DNA of 60,000 bases, from assembly GCA_949358305.1 (NCBI GenBank), contig OX442320.1, positions 11,984,259 to 12,044,258 on the forward strand, given 5' to 3'. This DNA is from Strigamia acuminata (taxonomy: Eukaryota; Arthropoda; Chilopoda; Geophilomorpha; Linotaeniidae). The translations under genes and the position numbers were made by a program. Each line of letters starts with the position of its first letter. Position 1 is the first letter of the stretch. Shown here in pieces: positions 27,942-38,305 of the stretch. The notes under the pieces are model-generated. The model worked only from the letters and a program-made list of their open reading frames with translations, searched no databases and was not told the DNA's origin.

Positions 27942-29479
27942 ATGGATCGCGAATACAGACAGAAAATCAGGGGCCGGTTGTCATTGCTCGTCGAAAATGT
28001 AATTAATTTCGACAAATTGCTGGCACATTCTGTTGAATCCAAATTGATCGACACCGGTACTATTACTGAATGGAAGGTAAATGCGAGTTTTATATTTAAA
28101 AAATAAAATTAATTGATTTTAAATGCTTATTTTTATGTTTCGCAGAGATTAAATTACAGCGAAAAGCAGCAGATAGAGGAATTCTTTATACAACTCACCT
28201 ATGGCGGACCAGGAACGATCGGGAAATTAACCGGACCTCTGCTCAAGTCGAATAATCACGACATTTTGGATATTTTACACGACGATTATATCGATTCCGA
28301 ACGGTTTCAACCATTACCGAAGCCTAATTTTGGTAATGTATTTAGATAGGAGGATTTTTGTTTATTTTTAATTGATAATTTGTAATTTGGTGCAGATGGA
28401 GACGGAGCTTCTCGCGATGGAAAACCGTTTGAAGAAAAATTTATGACCGGACTCGAATATTTCAGTAATAAGAGAATAATAACGTAACTCAAGTTGTTTA
28501 CTCTATGATTTGAATATTATTTTAAGGTCAAGTTGAAGTGAAACCCGCGATAGTTCCTTATGGTGGGAAAAAATTCAACCAACACGATGTAATGAAATAA
28601 GTAGCTACGCTACAAAATGTTGCTTTGCTAATTTGGTGATTTGTTCTCGACAGTTTTATAAGATGGAGTCAAGACCGAGAGGTTTCGCGCTCATTATAGT
28701 GAATGAAAAGTTTCACAATCCCAAATTTAATCGTCTCGGTGCGTCGAGAGACTTCGACTTGATGAAGCAATTGCTCCAGCAACTTCACTATCAAGTTTTT
28801 CCCCACGAAAACAAAACGAAACAAGTATTTATTTGTAAATAATTAATTTATTCAATATTCAATAGGTCGTATTTTCAGGAAATTGAGGGAATTGTCAACG
28901 ATTTTATTCTAAACCCGGAATTGAAGAATGCAAATTCGTGCATCGTCGCAATCAGCTCGCACGGCAAGAAAGAGGGATTCTGCGGTACCGACAGCCTCGT
29001 GTACAGCGTCGAGACGTTAAAAACCAAGTTTAACAACGTGAATTGCGAGGCTTTGAAGGGGAAGCCCAAATTCTTCATAATTCAGGCTTGCCGGGGCACT
29101 TTGTCAGACACCGGCGCCGCCGTCGACAGCCTCGATGACGAAGAGCATTACGGGTCCAAAATTGGCGACATGTTCATTGAATATTCGTGCCAACTCGGGT
29201 ATTTGTCGAGCAGAAACGAAGTTTATGGCAGTTGGCTTTTCTTCATCATTGTCAAGGTTTTTAAGGAAAATGCCTGGCAGGACGACCTTACCGAATTAAT
29301 AAGAAAGGTTGATTACATCTTGATTTAATTATTGTAATTTCAATTTGGTTTTTGAGCAGGTTCACACGGAGATTGCGCAGCTCAAGTCAACCGTGGAGGG
29401 TCGGAAACAAGCTGCCGAGTGGTACGTCAATGGATTGTGGAAACAATTTTATTTCAATCCCGGATTGTACGGATCGTAA
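27942..29479 (+). CDS. CARD-containing caspase, intact
   Basis: A cysteine protease of the cell-death family with initiator-type architecture. Exons 1-2 (27942-28076, 28146-28331) encode a CARD-like helical prodomain (SLLVENVINFDKLL, QLTYGGPGTIGKL). After a short linker the protease domain starts YKMESRPRGFALIIVNE. All key residues are present: the S1 arginine in NRLGAS, catalytic His in ISSHGKKEGF, catalytic Cys in IIQACRG, and the substrate-pocket SSRNEVYGSW. The intersubunit linker is Asp-rich (SDTGAAVDSLDD), so autocleavage is plausible. The last exon ends GLYGS, TAA 29477-29479. The gene is the left member of a tandem family with a dead fragment and a second copy to its right. Confidence 0.92.
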
Positions 29480-29680
29480 CTTGGAAATAAATTAATTTTG
29501 TTACTATTGCTAGAAAAAAAAAAGAATTATTTATTTGAATATTTCATTACTGATTCACTATTGGTTCGTGGCGGCGTCGGGAAACGAGAGTTCCTCAGGA
29601 TGTTTGTGTTGAAATGAAAGTGCAAAGTGCGCTAATGCTCTTATCTCCATTTTACTCGCACCGATCTGGAACGGTAATAA

Positions 29681-29900
29681 ATGGAGCGAGAGATGGTCGC
29701 GATCGCGAGGAAGTTGTCGTTGCTGGTTGAAAATGTAATTAATTTCGACTAACTATTAAATCTGAATTAATTGACGCAGGCGCAGTGAAGCTAACAAGTA
29801 AGTAGTTTTGATTTGTTTGTTTTTAAAATTCAATTCTAACGCTTATCTTTATATTTTGCTTTGTCAGAGGTTAAATTAAGCGGAAAAGGAGAATCGTTGT
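29681..29900 (+). pseudogene. Degenerate CARD fragment (third caspase copy)
   Basis: The segment 29681-29749 matches caspase A exon 1 (KLSLLVENVINFD) and then meets an in-frame TAA where the functional copies continue. The rest of the exon aligns with gaps to caspase A. At 29868-29900 a second piece, after acceptor TTTGTCAG, resembles exon 2 (GGTTAAATTAAGCGGAAAAG) and runs into TAG. No protease domain belongs to it. It is a partial, dead duplicate between the two caspase genes. Confidence 0.75.
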
Positions 29901-29908
29901 AGGGGAAA

Positions 29909-31376
29909 ATGGACGGTGAATATAGGAAGAAAATGCGAAATAGTTTGCCATTGCTGGTGGAAACTGTGATCAATTTCGATCAGTTGTTGGGGCGAGCGAT
30001 TGAGAATGGTCTGATCAATCGAACCACCGTTGCGCACTGGAAGGTATGCACATTTAAACATTTTTCATTTTAATTTAATTTCAACAAATTCTAACTACGC
30101 TATTTTACTTTAGGAGTTGGATTTCTGCGAAGACGAGAAGAAGGAGCGATTTTTTTTACAACTCACGTTTGGTGAATCGGGAACAATTGACAAATTGTTC
30201 GACTCTCTACTCAAGTCGGATAATCGCCAAATTGTTGCTTATTTACGAGCTGATGGTGATGACGATGAAGAAGAAGAAGAAGAAGAAGAAGCAGCGAGTG
30301 CTCAATCTCAGATAGCGACATTCAACGAAGGACTTGTCTGCGATTTTGAAGAAATTAGTAAAATGCACTAAACATTAATAATAAAATTGTGTAATAGTAC
30401 TAATAGTTGCTTTATTCGTGTCGTTTTAGGTGAAGTTGTAGTGAAGCCGGCGCCAGAACGTTACGCTGGAAACAGTTTCGAGCCGGACAATGTAACGAAG
30501 CGAAGCGAAGCGAAAGCGATGATAATTGATAATATTCCTTTTTAATATTTTCCTTTTTAATTTAATTGATTTGACTAGTTTTACCGAATGGAATCGAAAC
30601 CCAGGGGTTTAGCGCTGCTTTTGGTCAATCAAATTTTCGACGATCCCACGAAGAATCGAATCGCGGCTTCTAAAGATTTGGACTTGATGCACCAATTGCT
30701 GACTGCTCTGCATTTTCAAGTGTTTTCATATGAAGACAAAACGAGACGAGTATTTTCCAATACGTACCGAAGTAAAGTAAAGTAGAAAATTTGTGAAATT
30801 TCTTTTCTTTAGGAAATTGAAGAAATTGTCGAAGAATTCATTCAGCAGCCGAAATTAGACGACGTGGATTCGTGCGTGGTGGCGATCAGTTCTCGCGGCG
30901 GAGACGGCGGATTCTGCGGTACCGACGGCGCCGTTTACGCCGTCGAAACGTTGAGGATTCAATTCAACGACGTCAATTGCCGAGCTTTGAAGGGCAAGCC
31001 CAAATTCTTCATCATTCAGGCTTGTCGGGGCGTTCTGCGCGTTTACGACGAATCGCTTTACGATTCCAATATAAGCGACGTGTTCGTCGAATATTCGTGC
31101 CAGCCCGGCTATCTATTCAGAAACGACGTTTACGGCAGTCGGCTTTTCTTCATTGTGGTCAGGATTTTCATGCAAAATGCTTGGCGGGACGACCTTGCCG
31201 AATTGATAAGAAAGGTAATTGATTGATTGATTTAATCAAATGTTGATTGAATTTTTTGTAAGCAGGTTCACGCGGAGATTGCGCAGTTGAAGCCTACTGA
31301 GCAAGGTGAGAAACAAGCGGAACAATCTTTCGTGACGGGATTGTGGAAACGATTTTATTTTAATCCTGGTTTATAG
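29909..31376 (+). CDS. CARD-caspase with catalytic His replaced (probable pseudo-caspase)
   Basis: A paralog of the gene at 27942 with the same exon plan. The CARD prodomain (LLVETVINFDQLL) is followed by an acidic GAA-repeat insert (GDDDEEEEEEEEAAS). The protease domain starts YRMESKPRGLALLLVNQ. The nucleophile is kept (IIQACRG), but the catalytic histidine motif SHG reads SRG (codon CGC at 30893-30895, versus CAC in the paralog). The pocket is altered too (LFRNDVYGSRLFF; Trp to Arg and one residue shorter) and the intersubunit linker is shortened. The frame is otherwise clean to the TAG at 31374-31376 with intact splice sites, so it looks maintained. A regulatory, non-cleaving role as in other caspase-like decoys is inferred. 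Confidence 0.88.
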
Positions 31377-31420
31377 TAGATAAAAAAAAAAGAATTTCTT
31401 TAACATGATTGCTCTCGTTT

Positions 31421-31991
31421 TTAATATTGAAAACTTCGTTTTGTTTGTATATCGTCGAGTATTTGACTTAATTCGTCCTCTTCGAACCGGCCTTCCAAAC
31501 TAAACACAAAAAAATAAGGAGGGATTAATACATTTTGTACGAATGATTTGATTCTCTCTCGCGTAGAGTGACGAACCTGGGCACCAAGGCTTTGGCTTCT
31601 TCGGGGTTGTCGGGGCAGAGATTGGCGAGTTGCGCCAATTCGAATTTGTGCAGTTTCTTTTGCGTCAACAAACTACGCACGGCCGAGATCGTTTCTCGGT
31701 TTTTGAATCGGCTGAACCGCTGCGTGTAATTGAGCGTTTTCATGAACACGTCCGACAATTCCTGCTCCTCTTCGGCGCTTTCGTTTTGCGTTTTCCGGTG
31801 GTCCAACAACATGTGCACTTCGGAAATCAGAAGCGTTTCTGCATTTTCGAATTCTACCGCAAACAAATTTGAGGTTGTCAATCGTTCTTCCTTAATTTAA
31901 TCCCATTTTAACACTTACCCTTCGGGAATTGAAGCTCCGAAGCATCTTCTTCAGTCTGCTCCGTTGCCGCCTGACTGTTTTTCGACGCCAT
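31421..31991 (-). CDS. POLR2D: RNA polymerase II subunit RPB4
   Basis: Forms the Rpb4/7 stalk of RNA polymerase II, used in initiation and mRNA export and decay. The ATG at 31991-31989 begins [10 protein letters not shown]. The second exon carries the near-invariant core ([52 protein letters not shown]). The last exon (about 31502 to 31421) completes it as [17 protein letters not shown] to TKRSFQY, identical in pattern to human. About 140 residues, the normal length. Head-to-head with the next gene, ATGs 295 bp apart. Confidence 0.97.
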
Positions 31992-32285
31992 CGCGATAAA
32001 CAATAAACAATCGGTAACGTCGCTCGGTGGACGTTTAGTGGAATTCTCTCCCTAGACGTCGCTTAAATTCGCGATTTGCGGCGTGGCGGCGTGGCGGTGC
32101 CGAAATTCAAACCGGGTGTCCGACAAGATTGAAGAATGCTTCAAAAGGTAAACTCCACTGAATCCTCTTATCTATTAATTTATCCGCTAATTTATCGATT
32201 GCGTCGATAAAAAGACAAAGGGTGTCGTGGTTGCCATGACATTCGAGTGGTTATCGGCCATTTTGATGTTTTGATGTATTCAAGT

Positions 32286-33000
32286 ATGAGTCGTCCGTTG
32301 GCTAACAACAAATTCGCCGCACTCCGCTGGCAATTAACGTACCTGCAAAAGAAAGTGGACGACATCGCCAACACGTTCGACCAGGTCGAGTTGGCGGCCG
32401 ACAGGTTGGAAGAAAGACTCAAACAAAGATCGAGAACATTGCAGTACATACCGTAGTAGATAGTAGGTAGTAGTCGGCATTGGTTGAGATTTTCTCATTT
32501 TGTTTTCAAGACGCGGTTCCTATCTGTTGCACATGATGGAACTGTTTCTGCACCGGCCGCAACTGGCGGCTCTCTTGACCCGCTACGTGAGCACTTTTTT
32601 CCAGCTGCTGCTGTCGCACATCGAGTGCTCGGCGCCAGAAGGCGCCAACCAGACGCACATTTCGTGCATCCGCCAACTGTGGTCGCGGGAACGGCGCAGT
32701 CGCGAGTTGCGCCGCTGTCGACATCGCTTCTGCCAGAACCACCAACTCTCGTCCGAGTTGCTGGCCGTCCTCACCGAAATCCACGACGTGTTCGCGCAGC
32801 ACACGCTGCCGGAGTTGACGGAGCAAGATCAAGCCGAAGTGCAAGTGCGCAGCGACAGCGAGCTCAAGTGTCGGCAGATCGAGTCCATTTTGAGGGACAT
32901 CGACGAGCAAGTGTCGGACTCGACGGTGGCGATGGCCTTTAAGAGGACCGTCATAGCCGTGGAAAATGGCGGCGTGAATTTGTCGTTTGTTCCGCTGTAA
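32286..33000 (+). CDS. Unidentified coiled-coil protein
   Basis: Two exons. The first (ATG 32286) encodes a heptad-like helix (LTYLQKKVDDIANTFDQVEL). The donor CA|GTACAT joins the acceptor TTTTCAAG at about 32509, giving LQRGSYLLHMMELFL. The second exon is GC-rich and encodes Arg/Cys-rich helices (RELRRCRHRFCQNHQ) and an acidic C-terminal helix, ending SFVPL TAA at 33000. About 220 residues. I recognise no family; there is no signal peptide or membrane span. AATAAA lies at about 33018, and the next gene starts only 61 bp after the stop. Confidence 0.7.
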
Positions 33001-33061
33001 AACAATGTAGATTGGTGAATAAAAGAGTTATTGTTGCGACTTGGAGACGTACATTACTGCA

Positions 33062-35887
33062 ATGGCGACTTTTAGCGAGAATCCGAGCGGACAGCAGGCG
33101 ACTCACAGGTGGGCTCCGCCGGGCAGACATTTCTATAAGGGCTTCGAGATCGTCGAGTCGTATTTTGCGGGCAGTCGGTACCGCGACCAATGGGACAAGC
33201 AGCGCGAGTACGTCCTCGCTTGCGTTGGCTTCGCCGTTGGCTTTTCAAACGTCTGGGCCTTTCCGTACATCATCAACGAGAACGGAAGAAGCGAGTCAAA
33301 AACTTCTTATACTTAATTTTTATTTAAATCAAATTAATCAAATTAATGTTCCGTTTACAGTTGCCTTCTTAGTCCCTTACGTGCTCATCCTGGTGGTAAT
33401 TGCGTGCCCCATTTTGTACATGGAAACACTTTTGGGTCAGTTCTGCGGCTCCAACACGTTCGGCGCGTTTAATTTCGCTCCCGTTTGCAAAGGTCGGTTA
33501 TTTTTCTCCACTTCACTTCTCCTCACATTTATTTCGTTACGTATTATTGTGCAGGCATCGGCATTGGTTTGACGTTCATTCAGTTCTACGTCTGCATATT
33601 TTACGTCGTTTATCTGGCATACACGACCAAGTACTTGATCAACTCGTTCGCCGCCCGTTTGCCGTGGACCGAGTGCAGCGAGTCGTGGGGCGCCAACGCG
33701 TCTTGCCGCTTGAGGCTGCCGCGTGAAAATGACGTGAACGACACGGATTGCAGCGACAATCAAACGGCAGCGCATCAGTATTGGATGTAGGTGCAACGAT
33801 GGAAGAAAGATGTCGGATGCGTTTCAATACGACGAGTGAGTTTTGTTTTTTAGACGCGCGATTCTGCACGCGGAGGACGAGGACGAGGTGTACGACATTG
33901 ACAACCTCGGGCCGATCGATTGGGATTTGTTCGGCCTTTCGATCTTCAGCTGGGTCGTTACGTATTTGGTCGTGATCCGGGGAATCAAGTCGGCCGGAAA
34001 AGTAAATTGGTTGAAAAGTAGCCAGCCCCAAATTAATTTCTCGACGTTTGTTTTTGTTTCGTTTCAGTTAGTCTATTTGACCGTCACGTTCCCAATTTTG
34101 GCTTTGTTTTTGTTTTTTATGTACACGATGACGATGAACGGGGCCAGTGAAGGTCTCGACTATCTCTTTACGCCCGAATGGCAACACATCGGACGAGTGA
34201 AGGTATGAAATGAAATTTGAAATGAAATTTGATTTGATTCGATTTGATTTGATTTGATGTAGACTTGGGTGGCTGCCGCCAGTCAAGTGGGCTTTTCCGT
34301 CGGAATCGGAATGGGTGTTTACATTCTGTACAGTTCGTACAGTACTTTTGAATTCAAATTGCAATGGTAAAAACTTAAAAATGCGGGTGTTAATAATTGT
34401 TATATATCTAACTCTTTTACGACTAAGGCTCGCGTTTACCGTCATTTTGGTGGATTTTCTAGCAAGTTGTGCGGCCACCATGATGGTTTATGCCATTTTG
34501 GGCAATTTGGCGCATAAGCTCGAGTGCGATATCTCGCTAGTCGTCACGAAAGGTTCAAAGGATAAATTAGTCTATTCGTATTGCAGGACTTTAATTGCAT
34601 TGCATTGCATTGCATTGCATTGCATTGCAGGGCCGGGTCTGGTTTTTATCGTGATCCCGGAAGTGCTGGCGACGACGCCGGCGCCGCAAGTGTGTTGCGT
34701 CTTGTATTTCCTCATGCTGTACATGCTGGGAATCGATGCGCAAGTAAATGTCGATTGTTGACGAAAGCCAAACTTGACAAACGCTTGATTCGTATTTCAA
34801 GTCAATTATCGTTGATTCCCTTATAACCACTCTGTACGAAGAATTGCGCAGGCCCAAGCGCTTTCGACGCCACCAGGCCCTGGTTCGAATGCTCGGATGC
34901 TTGGCGCTCTTCCTCTTGGGCATTTCGTGCGTCACTCGCGTAATGGAATCAATCCCATCCGAAATTCAATTGATTCGTTTCTGCTATTTGTCTATCTGCT
35001 TCTTTTGTAGGGCGGTTTTTCCTTACTCGAATATGTGAAAATATTTTCGAGCAATTTGAGTATACTCTTCTTGGTTTTGTGCGAAACGATCGCCATTATG
35101 TTCGTGTACGGTAAAGTGCTTCTTCGTTTGTTCTCTATTTGGCGTATTTGTATTTATTTGTAATTATTTGTAATTATTTGTAATATTAATCTGTAGGTTG
35201 GCACAGGTTTTGCGACGACATTGAATTCATGACGGGGCGTCGAGTGAACGTGTATTGGAAAATGTGTTGGGTATTTGTTCTTCCAATTACGTTAACGGTA
35301 ACGTAATTTAACGTCGAAAGAGAGTGAAATTTATTTGTCCGTCGTCATCCGGTTTGCAGGCTCTGCTGGTTGTCGAAGCAACTTCTTTAGACGACATTTG
35401 TTCGCATTATTCGAGCGATGTTTGCACCGTCGGGTGGTTGATCACCGCCAGCTGCACGCTTCCGGTGCCCATCACGGCGCTCGTGTATATGTGGAGATAT
35501 TCCTTCACACCGGTTAGTAATCATTCATCAAAAAAGTGAAATAAATTTTAATGAGTCGGTGTTGACACTTGACAGTACACTTGGAGAGCCGCTTTCCTGC
35601 CGACGAAGAATTGGGGCCCGCGGGACGTGCTCAATAAAATCTCGTACCTGGACCACCTGGACAAGACGGGCGAGCCCGTTGGTGCGCAAGTGCGGGACAC
35701 GCTGGCCGAATTGAGCGAGGATGTGACGCCCGAGTTGCCAAGTGTGAGAGAGGTGATGCGCGAACGGGCCGCTAAGAGGAAAATGAGCGTTTTAAAACGT
35801 TTCGTTGACCAGTTCCACGAAGGCGAAGTCGATCATTTAGAATCGCAACACAATTCGAGCGAGTCGAACAATTCCGAAGAGAAGTAA
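33062..35887 (+). CDS. SLC6-family Na+/Cl- neurotransmitter-type transporter, divergent
   Basis: A twelve-span symporter of the neurotransmitter:sodium family. About a dozen exons join cleanly. Family marks: N-terminal RxxW gate (RDQW), TM1 GFAVGFSNVW, TM2 AFLVPY, a large glycosylated loop with NDTDC, TM6 near SSYSTFEF, IL5 FCDDIEFMTGRRV, TM12 WRYSFTP, and a C-terminal hydrophilic tail. Gly, not Asp, at the TM1 substrate site argues against monoamine transport. Very unusual: NVWRFP of nearly all members reads NVWAFP, the following NGGGAF reads NGRIAF, and the acidic TM10 gate partner aligns with Lys (SLLEYVKIF). Intron 1 (33291-33360) begins GCGAGT, a GC-AG intron. Another intron ends in an (ATTGC)n repeat. 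Substrate unknown. Confidence 0.9.
34590..34630 (+). repeat. (ATTGC)n microsatellite forming an SLC6 splice acceptor
   Basis: About seven ATTGC units make up the end of an SLC6 intron; the last unit ends TTGCAG and is used as acceptor, joining KGPGLVFIV in frame. The normal pyrimidine tract is replaced by the repeat. Confidence 0.7.
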
Positions 35888-36023
35888 AAGAAAATAAAAA
35901 GAAAAAAGAAAAAAAGTGTTTTTGAATAAACAACGAGAGTTTTGTTTTAATTAATCAATCACGATTTTGCCAAATATACACATTAATAATTCTACGCGAC
36001 GAGTGAGCGATTGAGTAATTGCC

Positions 36024-37139
36024 TTAGGACTCGGCTTCTATTTCCATCGTCCAGATGAGCGGTTTGTCCGTTTCGACCGTTACAATTTTGTTGGTGTACG
36101 TGTTGGAGGTGCTGATGAGACCTCCGAACTGCAACGGGTCACTAGCTGAAAGTAAATTATGTCTGTAATAACGAGAGGAGAGGAGAGGGGAGAATCAGTC
36201 TTACTGAGATCCCACTTGAGACCGGTGGTGGTCACGACGCAGGGTTCTCCGATGGGAAGCAGTCCGCACGTGAATTTCATCGTTTCCTCGTTAACGATGA
36301 TGCGGTGTTTTCCCTAGTAACAAGTAACAAGTAGTAAGCACGAACGACAGTTAGTCTCGTTTGATTTGATTCAATTTACTTTACTTAGTAGCCAGGTGAT
36401 ACTTTTCTCGGCCAAAAGGTAAACTGGAACGTCGGTTGTTCCCCTCGCGTGGTACAGCGTTTGAATGTTGCCCAGAATGTGGTCGAATCTACCCTTGGTG
36501 TTTGTCACAGCAACCACAAAATCCAACTGCAAAACATTTGTAAATTTTTAAATTTAAATTTTAATACTTTTTTTTCTACTTCGATTTTTCTGTTGTCCAT
36601 CTCCGCCATGACCAAATTAAACGATTTCAAAAAGTCGGTTTCATCTTGATTAGGTGTGTAGAGTACTTTGCACTAGGTACGAGAGGTTTATCTGTTCATT
36701 TGTTCATCGTAATCAATCGAGTCGAAGTACTTTGTTTTGATAAAATGCCAGGATATCTTTGTTGATGGAATCAAAGTCGCCATTGATGATGTCCGGAATG
36801 AAGTCGGCCGGGTTGAGCTTGAGGTGATTGAGGAATGTGTGGAATCGATTCGCCCCGCCGTCGCACATGGCTTTGTAGCAAGCTGCAAGTTGCGTTCAAT
36901 TTTTAAATCGTTTAGTTTACACGTAAATGGTCATATTTGCACCTCTTTTCCATAAGTTGAGGATGATGCCGTGAAAATGGTCCAATGGTTGGTTCAAAAT
37001 TATCAATGGAAACACCGAACCTGCATCAAAAATTCAAAATCAAACCCAAACAAATATACCAATAATAATATTCATTACTGTTGTCGATGTTGTCGCAGAT
37101 TTCCAACGGCCGATATTCTCTCACAGCTTCATTATCCAT
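36024..37139 (-). CDS. TPK1: Thiamin pyrophosphokinase
   Basis: Transfers pyrophosphate from ATP to thiamin to make the cofactor TPP, in the cytosol. Six or so short exons. ATG 37139 begins MDNEAVREY. The second exon carries [10 protein letters not shown]; the third carries CDGGANR and [10 protein letters not shown], the ATP/Mg and thiamin-site motifs; then TPNQDETDF (human TPDQDHTDF) and [16 protein letters not shown] (human GLAGRFDQIMASVNTL). The last exons contain [19 protein letters not shown] and LISTSNTY, ending MEIEAES TAA at 36024-36026. Length and order match the animal enzyme. One of the two catalytic-region glycines before GRFD appears changed (NTKGRFD). Confident call. Confidence 0.94.
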
Positions 37140-37195
37140 TGCAAAGACTGCTTACGTGTACGCTTCGCTATCCGTCGTCTGCCATTGCTCAACGA

Positions 37196-37225
37196 GGTGT
37201 CGACATCTAGCGAGAAGTTGGCGAG
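37196..37225 (+). repeat. 30-bp direct repeat, left copy
   Basis: Starts GGTGTCGACATCTAGCGAG and is identical to 38155-38184. The core resembles a weak CTCF site on the minus strand (GCTAGATGTCG). It may be a target-site duplication or a duplicated regulatory element. Confidence 0.8.
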
Positions 37226-37615
37226 TAAAAATCAGATTGCATTGTGGGAAGAAGAAGAGTGCGAGTTGATATGACGACGTATGACAGCCATCCAATCATT
37301 TCGAGGTGGGAAATTCAGTTTGCTTATTTTAAACTGTACAATATTTTAGGCTGTGATTTAACAGAACGCGGTTTTTTTTAATTTTTTTTTACTGTAAAAT
37401 CAAACTGAGTTTCTATTTTGCAATACTTTCGCAAGTCTGATTTTTAAATTTAGCTTTCAATCGCCAATTGTAGCAAGAAGCAAGATTCTGGTCTGATTAT
37501 TTAGTGGAATATCAAAATCACCCCAAAGAGATCTAAAACGAGGCATACGTCTATACTTTTTGTTACGTATTTTAAAGGTGTTAAAAGGAAATCTAAAATA
37601 TTGATTAGACAAGCA

Positions 37616-37870
37616 TAGTAGCCGCGGTAGTTGCGTGCTTGTGGTTATGGTGCGCGATCGCAGTTATGTGGGCGTGGGTTCGAATCTGTCACTAGTTTTG
37701 CTTTTTAAAATTTTTTTTTCTGTCTAAAAAAATAGGGAAAATTCAAGTTTATAAGATACAAACTAAACGCCTCTGCTAAAAAGGACCGGTGGGTGCCGGG
37801 GGAGATGAGCGCCCGGCTGCGGTCGGGCGCAGTAGCCCGCGTTGCGGGTTCTACTCCCCGGGAGGAGGTT
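37616..37870 (+). mobile_element. tRNA-derived SINE-like dimer (tentative)
   Basis: Two GC-rich blocks each carry a Pol III B-box-like sequence: GGTTCGAATCT at 37677-37687 (nearly perfect) and GGTTCTACTCC at 37847-37857. Each block is preceded by tRNA-like sequence (GCCGCGGTAGTTGCGTGC; GTCGGGCGCAGTAGCCCG) and followed by T- or A-rich tracts. The blocks are 170 bp apart. I cannot fold either into a full tRNA cloverleaf, so a tRNA-derived SINE dimer is the best reading. Confidence 0.4.
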
Positions 37871-38154
37871 AGGGGAAAATAGGTTCTTTTATTCATTTTT
37901 ATTAGGTGATTTGAGAAAAATCAAATTTTTTCGAGGAAAAAACAAATAATTTCAGAAAGAAAAAAATTATTTTTTTGTAAATACAAAGTTTTTAGGTGAA
38001 AATAAATTTTATTGGTGAGAAATTCATGCTTTCTCGTGTAAAAACGAATTTTCTTGTCCTACAATTCCACGCATCGGATTAAACTGTCCAAAAATCGAGT
38101 TTGGCGCCATACTGCATGGAGCGATGTGATTGGCCAACTGTGAGAAGAGCAGTG

Positions 38155-38184
38155 GGTGTCGACATCTAGCGAGAAGTTGGCGAG
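38155..38184 (+). repeat. 30-bp direct repeat, right copy
   Basis: Perfect copy of 37196-37225, 959 bp away and in the same orientation, lying 120 bp before the neurexin IV ATG. Confidence 0.8.
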
Positions 38185-38305
38185 GTGTGGATAGCGCACT
38201 CTGGTGCCCGTTTGAAATCCGGTGGACTTGATCAGGGATGAATCAGCCCGACTCGCGAGGTGGAGGAAAATTGAATTTATCCCCATGAGGTGAAACGGAA
38301 CGAAT

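Larger units (their letters stand above)
37140..38305. other. Intergenic region with repeat-bounded insert
   Basis: This 1.17-kb gap between divergent genes TPK1 and neurexin IV holds two copies of a perfect 30-bp repeat (37196-37225, 38155-38184) flanking 929 bp with tRNA-promoter-like boxes and AT-rich tails. It contains no coding frame with support. Confidence 0.6.

Noticed and set aside
37616-37870. True tRNA genes
   Set aside because: B-box-like sequences are present but no full cloverleaf with a paired acceptor stem could be drawn for either block.
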